Origin: an uncultured Lachnospiraceae bacterium
GTDB lineage: Bacteria > Bacillota > Clostridia > Lachnospirales > Lachnospiraceae
NCBI GenBank assembly: GCA_947570615.1
Contig: CANOVJ010000009.1
Coordinates: 1 to 64,000 of the forward strand
Reading direction: 5' to 3'
DNA: 64,000 nt
The position numbers were made by a program, and so were the translations under genes. Under the pieces are notes generated by a model. The model had not been told where the DNA came from and searched no databases. It saw nothing but the letters and a program-made list of their open reading frames with translations. Numbering within the stretch: the stretch's first letter is position 1; every line of letters starts with the position of its first letter. This document shows positions 17,953 through 26,569 of the stretch, one piece after another.

Positions 17953-19109
17953 ATGACAGGAAGGAATGGATGGCTGGAATATTACGGAGAGCACGAAATA
18001 TCTCCCGTCAGGCAGGATCTGAGTGATATTAATCTTCATTTTGCAAAAAGGGAGAAGCTTTATCGGCAGCTGGGATTACCTGGTATCGCATTTGAAGGGA
18101 AAAAGATATTGGAAGTTGGACCGGGAAGTGGATATAATACATTAGCCTTTTTCTTTTTTGGGGGGGGGTAACGCTGGTAGAACCCAATAAAGCGGGAATA
18201 CAGGAAATGAAAAATCTATTTGATGAGTACCAGATCCCACAGGAACGTTATGTAATAAAGGAATGCACGATAGAAGAAGCCCAATTTCATGAAAAATATG
18301 ATGTAATAATTGCAGAGGGATTTTTGCATGCTTTGGATAACTGTGAGGAAATAATTCGGAAGTTGTCTGGACTAGTGAAAGAAGGAGGGGTAATTGTAAT
18401 TACTTGTATGGATTCAGTTGGCATGTTTGTCGAACAGATGAAGCGTCTGATATGTCATATACTGATAAGGGAGGTTGAAGATTATGACATTCAGGTGGAA
18501 ATGTGTGTTAAATTTTTTGAAGGACAGATGAAGCATGCGAAAGGTATGTCACGTAGTGTTGAGGACTGGGTAAAGGATGATATGCTGAATCCGACGTTCA
18601 ATAACAAAAAAATCATGTCAATAGAGAAGGCATTTGAAATTTTCCCCAAGAATTTCTCTGTGTTGGGCAGTTCTCAGAAAATTTTTACGGATTATTCTTG
18701 GTATAAGGATTTGGAATACGATGAAAGGAAAAATTTAAAACAGCAGTATAGGACGAAGAAACATAATTTTCTGATGACAGGATTAGATGAGACAGCTCTG
18801 GGTGTAGATGCCAGCATATTTTTGGAAAGTAAGATAAATGAGATACGCAATTATGCTATAGCGTATGAAGAAGAATATTCCAGTTTTTATTTAGAGAAAA
18901 TAGAAGAGGATTTATATGCATTGAAACCGGTCGTAAAGAAAATAAGCGCGCAATGTCTTGAATTTACAGACAATGTGAGAGAAGTTATAGATATTTTGAA
19001 GAGGGGTGAGACTGTGGGGGACTTTTCAGAGTATAGGGGCTTTTACAGTGCAATAGGGAGAACACAACAATATTTAAGTATGGTAAAAAACAAAGTGGTA
19101 TGGAGATAA
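17953..19109 (+). pseudogene. Phase-variable SAM-dependent methyltransferase gene, OFF in this sequence
   Basis: The gene is split by a G9 tract at 18160-18168. The first part (17953-18171) ends in motif I, KILEVGPGSGYNTLAF, then runs through the tract as GGG and hits TAA. One extra G makes a single frame through 19109: the tract then reads GGG followed by VTLVEPNKAGIQEM, the post-I strand with the ribose-binding Glu, then KYDVIIAEGFLHAL and VKEGGVIVITC. G10 (or G7) would therefore give a whole protein of about 385 residues, with a helical C-terminal part. Everything else looks intact, which argues against old decay. RBS AGGGGATG precedes the ATG. The target is presumably the flagellin glycan. 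Confidence 0.85.
18160..18168 (+). repeat. Poly-G tract (G9), probable contingency locus
   Basis: Nine consecutive G inside a methyltransferase reading frame, after a T-rich run. Length change by one base toggles the frame. A tract this long is rare in coding DNA outside phase-variable genes. Confidence 0.85.
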
Positions 19110-19112
19110 AAA

Positions 19113-20930
19113 ATGACAAATGAATTATGTTTGGATGAGAAATTTTGTCAGTTATCGGAAAAAGAGATGTTTTTCAGTCCGCTGGAAAAGGGAGCATACT
19201 TTAACCGGCAGAGTGGCAAAACAATTGGGGAAAAGCAGCAATACAGGACAGATGCAATCGGTACACAATCTGTTGTATTACTTGTTAATGAACAGAATCC
19301 TGAAACAATTGCCGGACTTGAACAGAAAAGTGACCTTTATGGCGGTGGTCTGAGTCATAAGATAGAAGGAATGGTGAGGCGTCCGTTTTATCTTTATTAT
19401 GACGAAGAACAGTTCATAAAATTTGTTCAGGATAACGACATCAGTCTGATATGTGAAAAATACAGAATCGTTGTTCTGGTCGGGATGGAGTATCTGAAGG
19501 GTTTTTTTTGTCAGTTGGATACGATTTATCCTGATATCATATTAGGAGATGAAGATGGAAGAATTTTAGGAGAACTGGCTGAAATAGCAGCAGAAAGAAA
19601 TAAGGCTTTTCAGGAGATAAAGCGGGAGCTGTCTGCCTATTATCAGATAAATGGAGAGAAAATAAAGCAAAGAATTATGGACGGTTCGGCGAGAATTTGT
19701 ATCCTGAAAAATTATTTTGAGCCGAAGAAATTTAAGGAGCTTTGTTATCAACTGAAAATATCGCTTGAAAAAATCGGATATAATGTGCAGATATGTGATG
19801 AGCGGGGTCCAATTTTCTGGACGCAGGAGCTTGTGAATCTCCATAGATATATGCCGGATATTGTTTTTCAGATTAACAAGGCAAGGGACGGAAGAACTTA
19901 TCAGGGAGAAAGCCTGCGCTTGGAAAATCTTGATAACCTTGTATATATTAACTGGGTTCAGGATCTGCATCCTGCCATTTTGAATAAGGAGTATGCCGGA
20001 AGCCTGAAAAGGAGGGATTTCATTTTTTCACTTTTTGACAGGAATATCATGCAGGAGTATGGATACGGGGATGAGAATGTCATATACAGAGGAATTATGC
20101 CTGCGGACAGTGCTAATTTCCGTGTACGATCTGTTACGGAAGAAGAGCACAGACGGTTTGATTATGATCTGTGCTTTCTTGGAACGATTTTTGATGAGCG
20201 ATTTGCTGTAAATTATATTTATAGAGAGCTTATGCCGTTTTTGATGGATGAACAGATCGAGAAGGTCTGTGATATCCTTTTTGATGTGCTGACAAAAATA
20301 TATGATTCGAATACACAGAGATATCATTCGGGACTTGATATCTTGCGAGAATCTGCGGATCGGGCTCAGAAGGAGCTGGGATGTGATGATACGGTCAGGC
20401 TGTATGTTTACAGACTGTTTAGCGTAATAAGATATAACAGTATGAGAAAACTGATTTTGAAGCAACTGGCCGGACAGAAAAGATACAGGATTATTTTATA
20501 CGGTGAGCATGATGTCAATATAGAGGGGGTTGATTTTGGGGGATTTATATCGGATCGTGTGGAGTTATCAAAGGCCCTCCAATGCTGTAAAATTTTGATA
20601 CAGATCAATTCGGATGCAACGATGAATCAACGTGTAGTGGAAGGGCTTCTCAGTCATACGATGGCCCTTGTTTATAAGATGGATGCGGAAGATGATATGA
20701 GTAATATTGCGCAATATCTGGATGAAAATGAGGGGATCTGTTATTTCCGAAACAAGTATGAATTGATATGTAAATGTGATTTGTTGTTGAATGATGAAGA
20801 TCTGCGGGAAGAAATTACAGAAGCAGGTTATCAAAAAGCCGTTGACACGCTGACATCGGATAATATATTTCATTGTTTGATGGAAGATTTAAAGAAAAAA
20901 TTTGAAATAACAGATAGGAAGGTGGAATAG
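19113..20930 (+). CDS. Glycosyltransferase, CgeB / DUF3880 type
   Basis: A 605-residue protein starting four bases after the methyltransferase gene. Residues from about 185 begin a Rossmann-like region (ARICILKNYFEPKKFKELCYQL), with PDIVFQINKARDG near 250 and the DUF3880 signature INWVQDLHPAI near 277. The last third has the Glyco_trans_1_2 signature KILIQINSDATMNQRVVEGLL near 492-512, the usual donor-site end of CgeB-like enzymes. The N-terminal 180 residues are unrecognised. It sits in the AT-rich island and probably extends the flagellar glycan. It is longer and more divergent than the 390-residue relatives at 57828 and 60066. Confidence 0.75.
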   Translation: MTNELCLDEKFCQLSEKEMFFSPLEKGAYFNRQSGKTIGEKQQYRTDAIGTQSVVLLVNEQNPETIAGLEQKSDLYGGGLSHKIEGMVRRPFYLYYDEEQFIKFVQDNDISLICEKYRIVVLVGMEYLKGFFCQLDTIYPDIILGDEDGRILGELAEIAAERNKAFQEIKRELSAYYQINGEKIKQRIMDGSARICILKNYFEPKKFKELCYQLKISLEKIGYNVQICDERGPIFWTQELVNLHRYMPDIVFQINKARDGRTYQGESLRLENLDNLVYINWVQDLHPAILNKEYAGSLKRRDFIFSLFDRNIMQEYGYGDENVIYRGIMPADSANFRVRSVTEEEHRRFDYDLCFLGTIFDERFAVNYIYRELMPFLMDEQIEKVCDILFDVLTKIYDSNTQRYHSGLDILRESADRAQKELGCDDTVRLYVYRLFSVIRYNSMRKLILKQLAGQKRYRIILYGEHDVNIEGVDFGGFISDRVELSKALQCCKILIQINSDATMNQRVVEGLLSHTMALVYKMDAEDDMSNIAQYLDENEGICYFRNKYELICKCDLLLNDEDLREEITEAGYQKAVDTLTSDNIFHCLMEDLKKKFEITDRKVE

Positions 20931-20935
20931 GGTAT

Positions 20936-21997
20936 ATGGCAGAAAATATAAGAATTGATTCTCATAAATTAATTTATCATCCCGACGTGGTGGCAAAATG
21001 GCGTAAAGGAGAAAATATTTATCCCATTGAGATGGAAGTGGGGCTTACTAATGCGTGCAACCACCGGTGCATTTTCTGTGCTGTGGATTATACAGGATAC
21101 AAGCCGACCTTCCTTGATAAAGATATATTGCTCTCAAATTTAAAAGAAGTGGCGGCGAAGGGATTAAAAAGTATTATATATGCCGGTGAAGGTGAGCCAT
21201 TGCTTAACAGGAATGTCACAGAGATTATTAATCAGACCAAAAACTATGGAATTGACGCGGCGATATCTACCAATGGGGTTCTTTTCACCAAAGAAGTGTC
21301 CAGGGAATGCTTAAAATCTCTGACGTGGATTCGCTTCAGTACATCGGCAATAAACGAGGACACTTATAAGATAGTACAGAGAGGAAAACCTGGGGATCTT
21401 CAGAAGGTTCTGGTGAATATGGAGGAAGCTGTAAAGGTGAAAAGAGATGCCAATCTGAAAACAACAATAGGTGTTCAGCTTTTGTTGCTTCCGGAAAACC
21501 AAAGTGAAATCGTGGAGATGGCCAAGCAACTGAAAGGAATAGGAGTCGATTACTTTACGGTGAAACCTTATTCCCAACATCCTCAGAGTGGGAATCTTAT
21601 TGAGATAAATTATCAGGAGTTGCTTGGGCTGGAAAAAGAGCTGACTGAAATAGTAACAGAGGATTTCAATATTTATTTTCGTGCGCATGCCATGCAGAAG
21701 CTTGTGTGTAAAAGAGGATATGATCATTGTTACGCGCTTCCATTTATGGTGTATATGGATGCAAAGGGGAATTTATGGCCCTGTATTGTTTTTATGGGAA
21801 ATGAAGAACTGAGCTATGGAAATATAAATGAGGAGAGTTTTGTACGTATATGGGAAGGGGAGAGAAGAAAAAGGGTTATACATTATTTTGATCATATGGA
21901 CCTGGAAAAGAACTGCCGGGAGTTGTGCAGACTGGATGAAATGAATAAGTATTTAAACGAACTGTTACATCCGGGAGAGCATGTAAATTTCATTTAG
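20936..21997 (+). CDS. Radical SAM/SPASM-type enzyme
   Basis: A 353-residue enzyme with the 4Fe-4S motif CNHRCIFC near residues 40-47, the GAGEGEPLLN-like segment (YAGEGEPLL), STNGVLF and RFSTSAIN, covering the SAM barrel. C-terminal cysteines in HCYALPFMVYMDAKGNLWPC and CRELC indicate a SPASM-like auxiliary cluster domain. It ends EHVNFI; its paralogue at 25448 ends DHLNFI, so the two are a family. It lies between a glycosyltransferase and a transketolase subunit, so a sugar or glycan substrate is more likely than a peptide, but the reaction is unknown. Confidence 0.82.
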   Translation: MAENIRIDSHKLIYHPDVVAKWRKGENIYPIEMEVGLTNACNHRCIFCAVDYTGYKPTFLDKDILLSNLKEVAAKGLKSIIYAGEGEPLLNRNVTEIINQTKNYGIDAAISTNGVLFTKEVSRECLKSLTWIRFSTSAINEDTYKIVQRGKPGDLQKVLVNMEEAVKVKRDANLKTTIGVQLLLLPENQSEIVEMAKQLKGIGVDYFTVKPYSQHPQSGNLIEINYQELLGLEKELTEIVTEDFNIYFRAHAMQKLVCKRGYDHCYALPFMVYMDAKGNLWPCIVFMGNEELSYGNINEESFVRIWEGERRKRVIHYFDHMDLEKNCRELCRLDEMNKYLNELLHPGEHVNFI

Positions 21998-22007
21998 GAG
22001 AGATGAT

Positions 22008-22826
22008 ATGTCGTTGGAAGAAATTGCAAAAGAGGTCAGAAGAGATATAATGAGAACTGCATATAAGGGAGGAAGCGGACATATCGCATCTGCTCTTTCA
22101 GCAGTGGAGATAATGACGGCTCTTTATTTTGGAGGCATACTGCGTTATGATCCGGCAAATCCGTACTGGGAGGACAGGGATAAGCTGGTTTTGAGTAAGG
22201 GACATGCAAGCCTTGTACTGTATTCTGTTTTAAAAAGAATAGGTTATATAACACAGAAGGAGTTAGATTCGTTCTGTTCTCCAGGTTCAGCTCTCGGAGG
22301 GGAGCCAAGGTTGGGAGATATACCGGGAGTAGAAGCAACGACGGGCTCATTAGGGCACGGCCTGTCTTTTGCTATAGGGATAGCGATAGCGAACCGGCTC
22401 GATAAAAGGAGTAGCAGGACCTATGCAATTCTCGGAGATGGAGAGTGTCAGGAAGGGTCGGTGTGGGAAGCGGCGTTGTCCGCAGCGCATTACAGACTTG
22501 ATAATCTGACGGTGATTTTAGATTGTAATTCTTTACAGGCGATGGATTCAACAGAAAATATTGTCAGCTTAAATCCGTTGATGGAGAAGTGGAATGGATT
22601 TGGATGGTCTGTGGTAGAAATAAATGGTCATGATCTGGATCAGATCTGTACAGCATTGAAAGAGGACAGGGAGAGTGCAATAACAAAACCACGTATCATA
22701 ATAGCGCATACCATCAAAGGGAAGGGAATTTCCTTTATGGAAAATGTTCCGATATGGCATTACAGAATGCCGAACAGTGAGGAAATGGGAATCGTGAGGC
22801 GGGATTTGGGCTTGGATGATTTGTGA
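22008..22826 (+). CDS. Transketolase-like, N-terminal (TPP-binding) subunit
   Basis: A 272-residue half-transketolase. It has KGGSGHIASALSAVEIMTALYF, LSKGHAS, TGSLGHGLSFAIGIAIA and the TPP/metal motif LGDGECQEGSVWEA through DCNSLQ. Its partner (pyrimidine-binding half) is encoded at 24523, separated by an intruding B12/radical SAM gene. Together they could move two-carbon units, for example to make sedoheptulose 7-phosphate for the heptose genes at 26570-30253, or add a two-carbon branch to a glycan sugar as some dedicated TPP enzymes do. Both are context-based. GGAGAG precedes the ATG. Confidence 0.9.
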   Translation: MSLEEIAKEVRRDIMRTAYKGGSGHIASALSAVEIMTALYFGGILRYDPANPYWEDRDKLVLSKGHASLVLYSVLKRIGYITQKELDSFCSPGSALGGEPRLGDIPGVEATTGSLGHGLSFAIGIAIANRLDKRSSRTYAILGDGECQEGSVWEAALSAAHYRLDNLTVILDCNSLQAMDSTENIVSLNPLMEKWNGFGWSVVEINGHDLDQICTALKEDRESAITKPRIIIAHTIKGKGISFMENVPIWHYRMPNSEEMGIVRRDLGLDDL

Positions 22827-22862
22827 AAAAGAAGAAAGATTGAAAGGAGTATGGTTATACTT

Positions 22863-24488
22863 ATGAAAATATTACTGGTGATTCCCCGATTTTATGATAC
22901 AAAGGCGGGAGGAAGATTTTATGAAATGCCATTGGGGTTGGCTTATATAAATGCTGCTCTCAGAAAGGCAGGATTTGATGTAGAATGTCTGAATATGAAT
23001 CATATTGAGGATGAGGATATTTACGGGGTATTGCGGAAAACGATTATAAAAGGGGAAATAGGATATGTGCTGTGTGGCGCAATCACACCTTTTATACCGG
23101 TACTGAAAAAGGTGTTTGATACGGCAAAGGAAGTGAGGCAGAATATCGTAACAATAGCAGGAGGAGGAGCAGTTACTTCAGAGCCGATTGCTTTTGCAGA
23201 ATTAACAGATATTGACTACGCGGTTGTCGGGGAGGGAGAAATAACAGATGTAGAGTTGCTATAGACTCTGATGGATGGAGGAGACGTAAGCAGAGTAAAG
23301 GGGATTGTCTATAAGACGGAGGAGGGCTATAAACAGACTGCGCCGCGCGAGCCGATTGAGAATCTGGATACTATAGAATTTCCGTGCTATGAGGGATTTG
23401 ATGTGGATAAGTATCTGGATGATCAGAATCTTGGGCATACATATTATACTTATTACACGGACAGGCCGCGAATAATGCCGATGACTTTGGCCAGATCGTG
23501 TCCTTATCAGTGTAAATTCTGCTTTCATCCTGTTGGAAATCGCTATCGTGTCCGCAGTCTCGACAATTTTTTTGCAGAGCTGGATGTGTTAATTGAAAAG
23601 TATCAATTGAATGGAATATTAATTTTGGATGAATTGTTCAGTGCAAGTGTAGAGAAGATTTATGAGTTTTGTAAAAGAATTCGTCCATATAATATTCACT
23701 GGCTTGTTCAAATGCGGGTAGATATTATCTCTGAAGACCTCCTAAGAATGATGAAGGAGGCTGGATGCTTCACGATCAGCTATGGATTAGAAAGCTTTAG
23801 TAAAACCGTGCTGAAGAATATGCGTAAACATATTGAACCTGCCGATATAGAACGGGCGTTACAGATTACATATGAGGTGGGAATCGATATACAGGGGAAT
23901 TTTATTTTCGGGGATGAACTGGAGGATAAGCATACAATTTACGAGACTCTCAGTTGGTGGTTCAGACACCCTATGTATGCGATAAACCTGGCTTTGATTG
24001 AAACCTATCCGGGGAGCGGTTACTACGAGGAATGTGTTAAAAACGGTAAAATAGTGGATGTAAAGGAATTTATCAGAAGAGGAGCGTATGTAATAAACTT
24101 AACACAACTGAGTGATGTGGAATATAACAGGCTTGCGGTTTTATTCAATATTCTCTATTGGTATTATAATAAAAATGTCGGGAAAATGTTAGAGTTGTAT
24201 GAGGATGAAGAGGGCAGGATTACTTTTGTAACTCAATGTGTTCACTGTGGAGCGGTAAATAAGTATGTGGGAATAGATGGTCAGATATTCTCAAGAGGGA
24301 AATTTCAGTTAGGGTGCCGTCAATGTAATCACAGGAATGCCTTTTTTTCTGTTGTCCGTGAAGAGCTGCCTCATTTCGAAGAGATGGAGTATTTGTGCAG
24401 AATGCTGGCGGAAGCAAATAACGAGCACGATTTCCATCTGGCTATGGATACAGTAACTGGAATGTATTCTTATCTGGAAAAAATTTAG
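22863..24488 (+). pseudogene. B12-binding radical SAM protein gene interrupted by an in-frame TAG
   Basis: The frame is continuous from 22863 to 24488 except for TAG at 23262-23264. The intact paralogue at 54448 has Gln there (GEITDVELVQTL versus GEITDVELL-stop-TL), so a single CAG-to-TAG change explains the break. Before the stop is the cobalamin-binding Rossmann part (MKILLVIPRFYD, MPLGLAYINAALRKAGF, AGGGAVTSEP); after it come the SAM motif SCPYQCKFCFHP, SYGLESFSKTVLKNMRKH, and a C-terminal zinc-ribbon (CVHCG...CRQC). ATG 22863 is preferred by match to the paralogue; an in-frame ATG at 22851 is too close to the AAGGAG. Likely recently inactivated, with the 54448 copy possibly substituting. 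Confidence 0.85.
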
Positions 24489-24522
24489 AACCATGCTTTG
24501 GGAACAGGGGGGTGAGAGTCTG

Positions 24523-25446
24523 ATGCGAAGCACGTATCTGAAAGAAGTATATCGACTTGCGGCGGAGGACAGAAACGTTCTTTCGTTAGTAGCAGATAAT
24601 GGAATGATTGTATATGATGATTTCAAAAGAGATTTTCCCGAACAGTATTTCAACTTTGGGATTTCGGAGGGACATATGATTAATGCCGCCGCAGGGATGG
24701 CTAGTTGCGGGAAGATTCCTTTTGCGTACACAATCGGGGCGTTTCTGGCGTATCGGGCATTTGAATTTATCCGTCTGGATGTATGTCTTCAAAACCTGAA
24801 TGTTAAAATCGTTGGAATAGGGGCGGGCATGTCATATGGCTACTTGGGGCCGACTCATCACGCAACGGAGGATATAGCTGTTTTGCGTACATTACCGAAT
24901 CTGACACTTTTGTCTCCGGCAACGGCAAAGGAAGCAAAAGTGCTGGTTAATTATGCGTATAATATAAATGGGCCGGTATATATTCGACTGGGAAATAATC
25001 TGAAGGAGGAACTGTATGGAGACGAGATGAAGGTGGTTCCAGGAAAGGGAACAGTTCTTCAAAAGGGTCGGGATATGGTTATATTTTCCACAGGGGATAT
25101 TACGTATCAGGTCATGGAAGCGGCAAGACGTCTGGAGCAGGATGATATCACGGCAACTGTAGTCAGTATGCATACAATAAAGCCTTTTGATGAGGAACTG
25201 GTCTCTGAGATGATCAGTATACATAAAAAGGTATTTACAGTTGAAGAGCATAGTATTATCGGTGGTCTGGGAGGTGCCGTTGCAGAAGTGATGGCTGAAA
25301 AGGGATGTACAGCAGTGTTGAACAGAATTGGCTTAAATAATACGTTTGCACATGGGTATGGTACCCAGGAGCAGGTACGGCAGGTTAACGAGCTGGATGT
25401 ATCCGGTATTTATCAAACGATAAAAAAATGTATACAGGAGGGATAG
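24523..25446 (+). CDS. Transketolase-like, C-terminal (pyrimidine-binding) subunit
   Basis: A 307-residue half-transketolase starting MRSTYLKEVYRLA. Key parts are FNFGISEGHMINAAAGMA with the catalytic Glu of the TPP pyrimidine domain, YTIGAFLAYRAFEFIRLD, GYLGPTHHATEDIAVLR, and the C-terminal domain with FTVEEHSIIGGLGGAVAEV. The frame opens at 24493, but the ATG at 24523 sits at a family-like start with a GGGGGGTGAG ribosome site. Its partner is at 22008; they are separated by the broken B12/radical SAM gene, an unusual break in a normally adjacent pair. Confidence 0.9.
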   Translation: MRSTYLKEVYRLAAEDRNVLSLVADNGMIVYDDFKRDFPEQYFNFGISEGHMINAAAGMASCGKIPFAYTIGAFLAYRAFEFIRLDVCLQNLNVKIVGIGAGMSYGYLGPTHHATEDIAVLRTLPNLTLLSPATAKEAKVLVNYAYNINGPVYIRLGNNLKEELYGDEMKVVPGKGTVLQKGRDMVIFSTGDITYQVMEAARRLEQDDITATVVSMHTIKPFDEELVSEMISIHKKVFTVEEHSIIGGLGGAVAEVMAEKGCTAVLNRIGLNNTFAHGYGTQEQVRQVNELDVSGIYQTIKKCIQEG

Positions 25447-25447
25447 A

Positions 25448-26560
25448 ATGGATAAGGAAAAATACATACTGGATGGGAGCAAGGTGCTGTGGCATCAGGA
25501 TCGGATCAGGGACTGGAATTTTGGAAAGGGTAAGGTGGCTCCGATCACAATTGACTGTGCATTAACCACAAAATGCAGTTATCGGTGTGTATATTGTTAT
25601 GGGAAGATGCAATGTATCAATCAGTCGGATAATATGGACAGAAAAACTATTTTTGACTTTCTGGATGATGCGGCGGAGATCGGAGTCAGGGGAATAAGCT
25701 TTGTCAGCGATGGGGAGAGCACATGTAATCCCAATTTGAAGGATGCCATTTTGCACGGTTATCAGAATGGGCTTAGCATGGCCCTTGGTACAAATGGATA
25801 TTTACTCAAGGACGAAGAACTGGAGGAAATTTTACCGTGCCTTACTTATCTGAGATTTAATATTTCTGCAGGAGAAGCGGGCAGGTATGCGTGTATTCAC
25901 GGATGTACAGAAAGCTGTTATCATAAGGTGATCAAGACAATCCGCCGGGCTGTGGAAATCCGAAATAAGAAAAAGCTGAGTGTTACTATCGGGATGCAAA
26001 TGGTATTAATGCCGGATTTTCAGGATCAGATTCTTCCATTAACTAAGCTGGGAAAAGAACTCAGGGTGGATTATCTGGTAATAAAGCATTGCAGTGACGA
26101 TGAAGAAGGGACCTTGGGAGTAGACTATAGTAAATATGACAGTATGGTGGAGATATTAAGAGAAGCGGAGGGATACTCGACGCAGGAATATCAGGTCTCG
26201 GCAAAATGGTCGAAAATATTAAGTCATGGGAAAAAGACATATGGAAAATGTTTCGGAGCTCCTTTCATATTGCAGATGTCGGGGACAGGTCTGGTAGCGC
26301 CGTGCGGTATGTTTTTTAATGAGAAATACAGTAAGTATCATATAGGTAATATCAAGGAGACGAGATTCAAAGATTTATGGAACAGTGACAGGTATTGGGA
26401 GGTTATGAGGATGCTTGCCTCGGAGGAATTTGACCCGAATACGGAATGCGGAACGCTGTGTCTACAGCATAAAACGAATGAAGTGTTATGGGATATCTAT
26501 ATGAAACAGGAGATTCCCGAACCGACAGGCAGAAAACCTGATCATTTAAACTTTATATAG
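25448..26560 (+). CDS. Radical SAM/SPASM-type enzyme, paralogue of the one at 20936
   Basis: A 370-residue enzyme with CSYRCVYC near residues 42-49, FVSDGESTCNPNL, LGTNGYLL and RFNISAG. The C-terminal CFGAPFILQMSGTGLVAPCGMFF and CGTLC fit SPASM-type auxiliary clusters. The ending DHLNFI parallels EHVNFI in the gene at 20936. It begins one base after the transketolase C-subunit stop, so it is surely in the same operon. The substrate is unknown. Confidence 0.82.
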   Translation: MDKEKYILDGSKVLWHQDRIRDWNFGKGKVAPITIDCALTTKCSYRCVYCYGKMQCINQSDNMDRKTIFDFLDDAAEIGVRGISFVSDGESTCNPNLKDAILHGYQNGLSMALGTNGYLLKDEELEEILPCLTYLRFNISAGEAGRYACIHGCTESCYHKVIKTIRRAVEIRNKKKLSVTIGMQMVLMPDFQDQILPLTKLGKELRVDYLVIKHCSDDEEGTLGVDYSKYDSMVEILREAEGYSTQEYQVSAKWSKILSHGKKTYGKCFGAPFILQMSGTGLVAPCGMFFNEKYSKYHIGNIKETRFKDLWNSDRYWEVMRMLASEEFDPNTECGTLCLQHKTNEVLWDIYMKQEIPEPTGRKPDHLNFI

Positions 26561-26569
26561 AATGCGAGG

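Noticed and set aside
23262..23264. TAG read as pyrrolysine or a programmed read-through codon
   Set aside because: The paralogue has Gln at this site, CAG to TAG is one transition, and no read-through signal or pyrrolysine genes are visible; a nonsense mutation is simpler.
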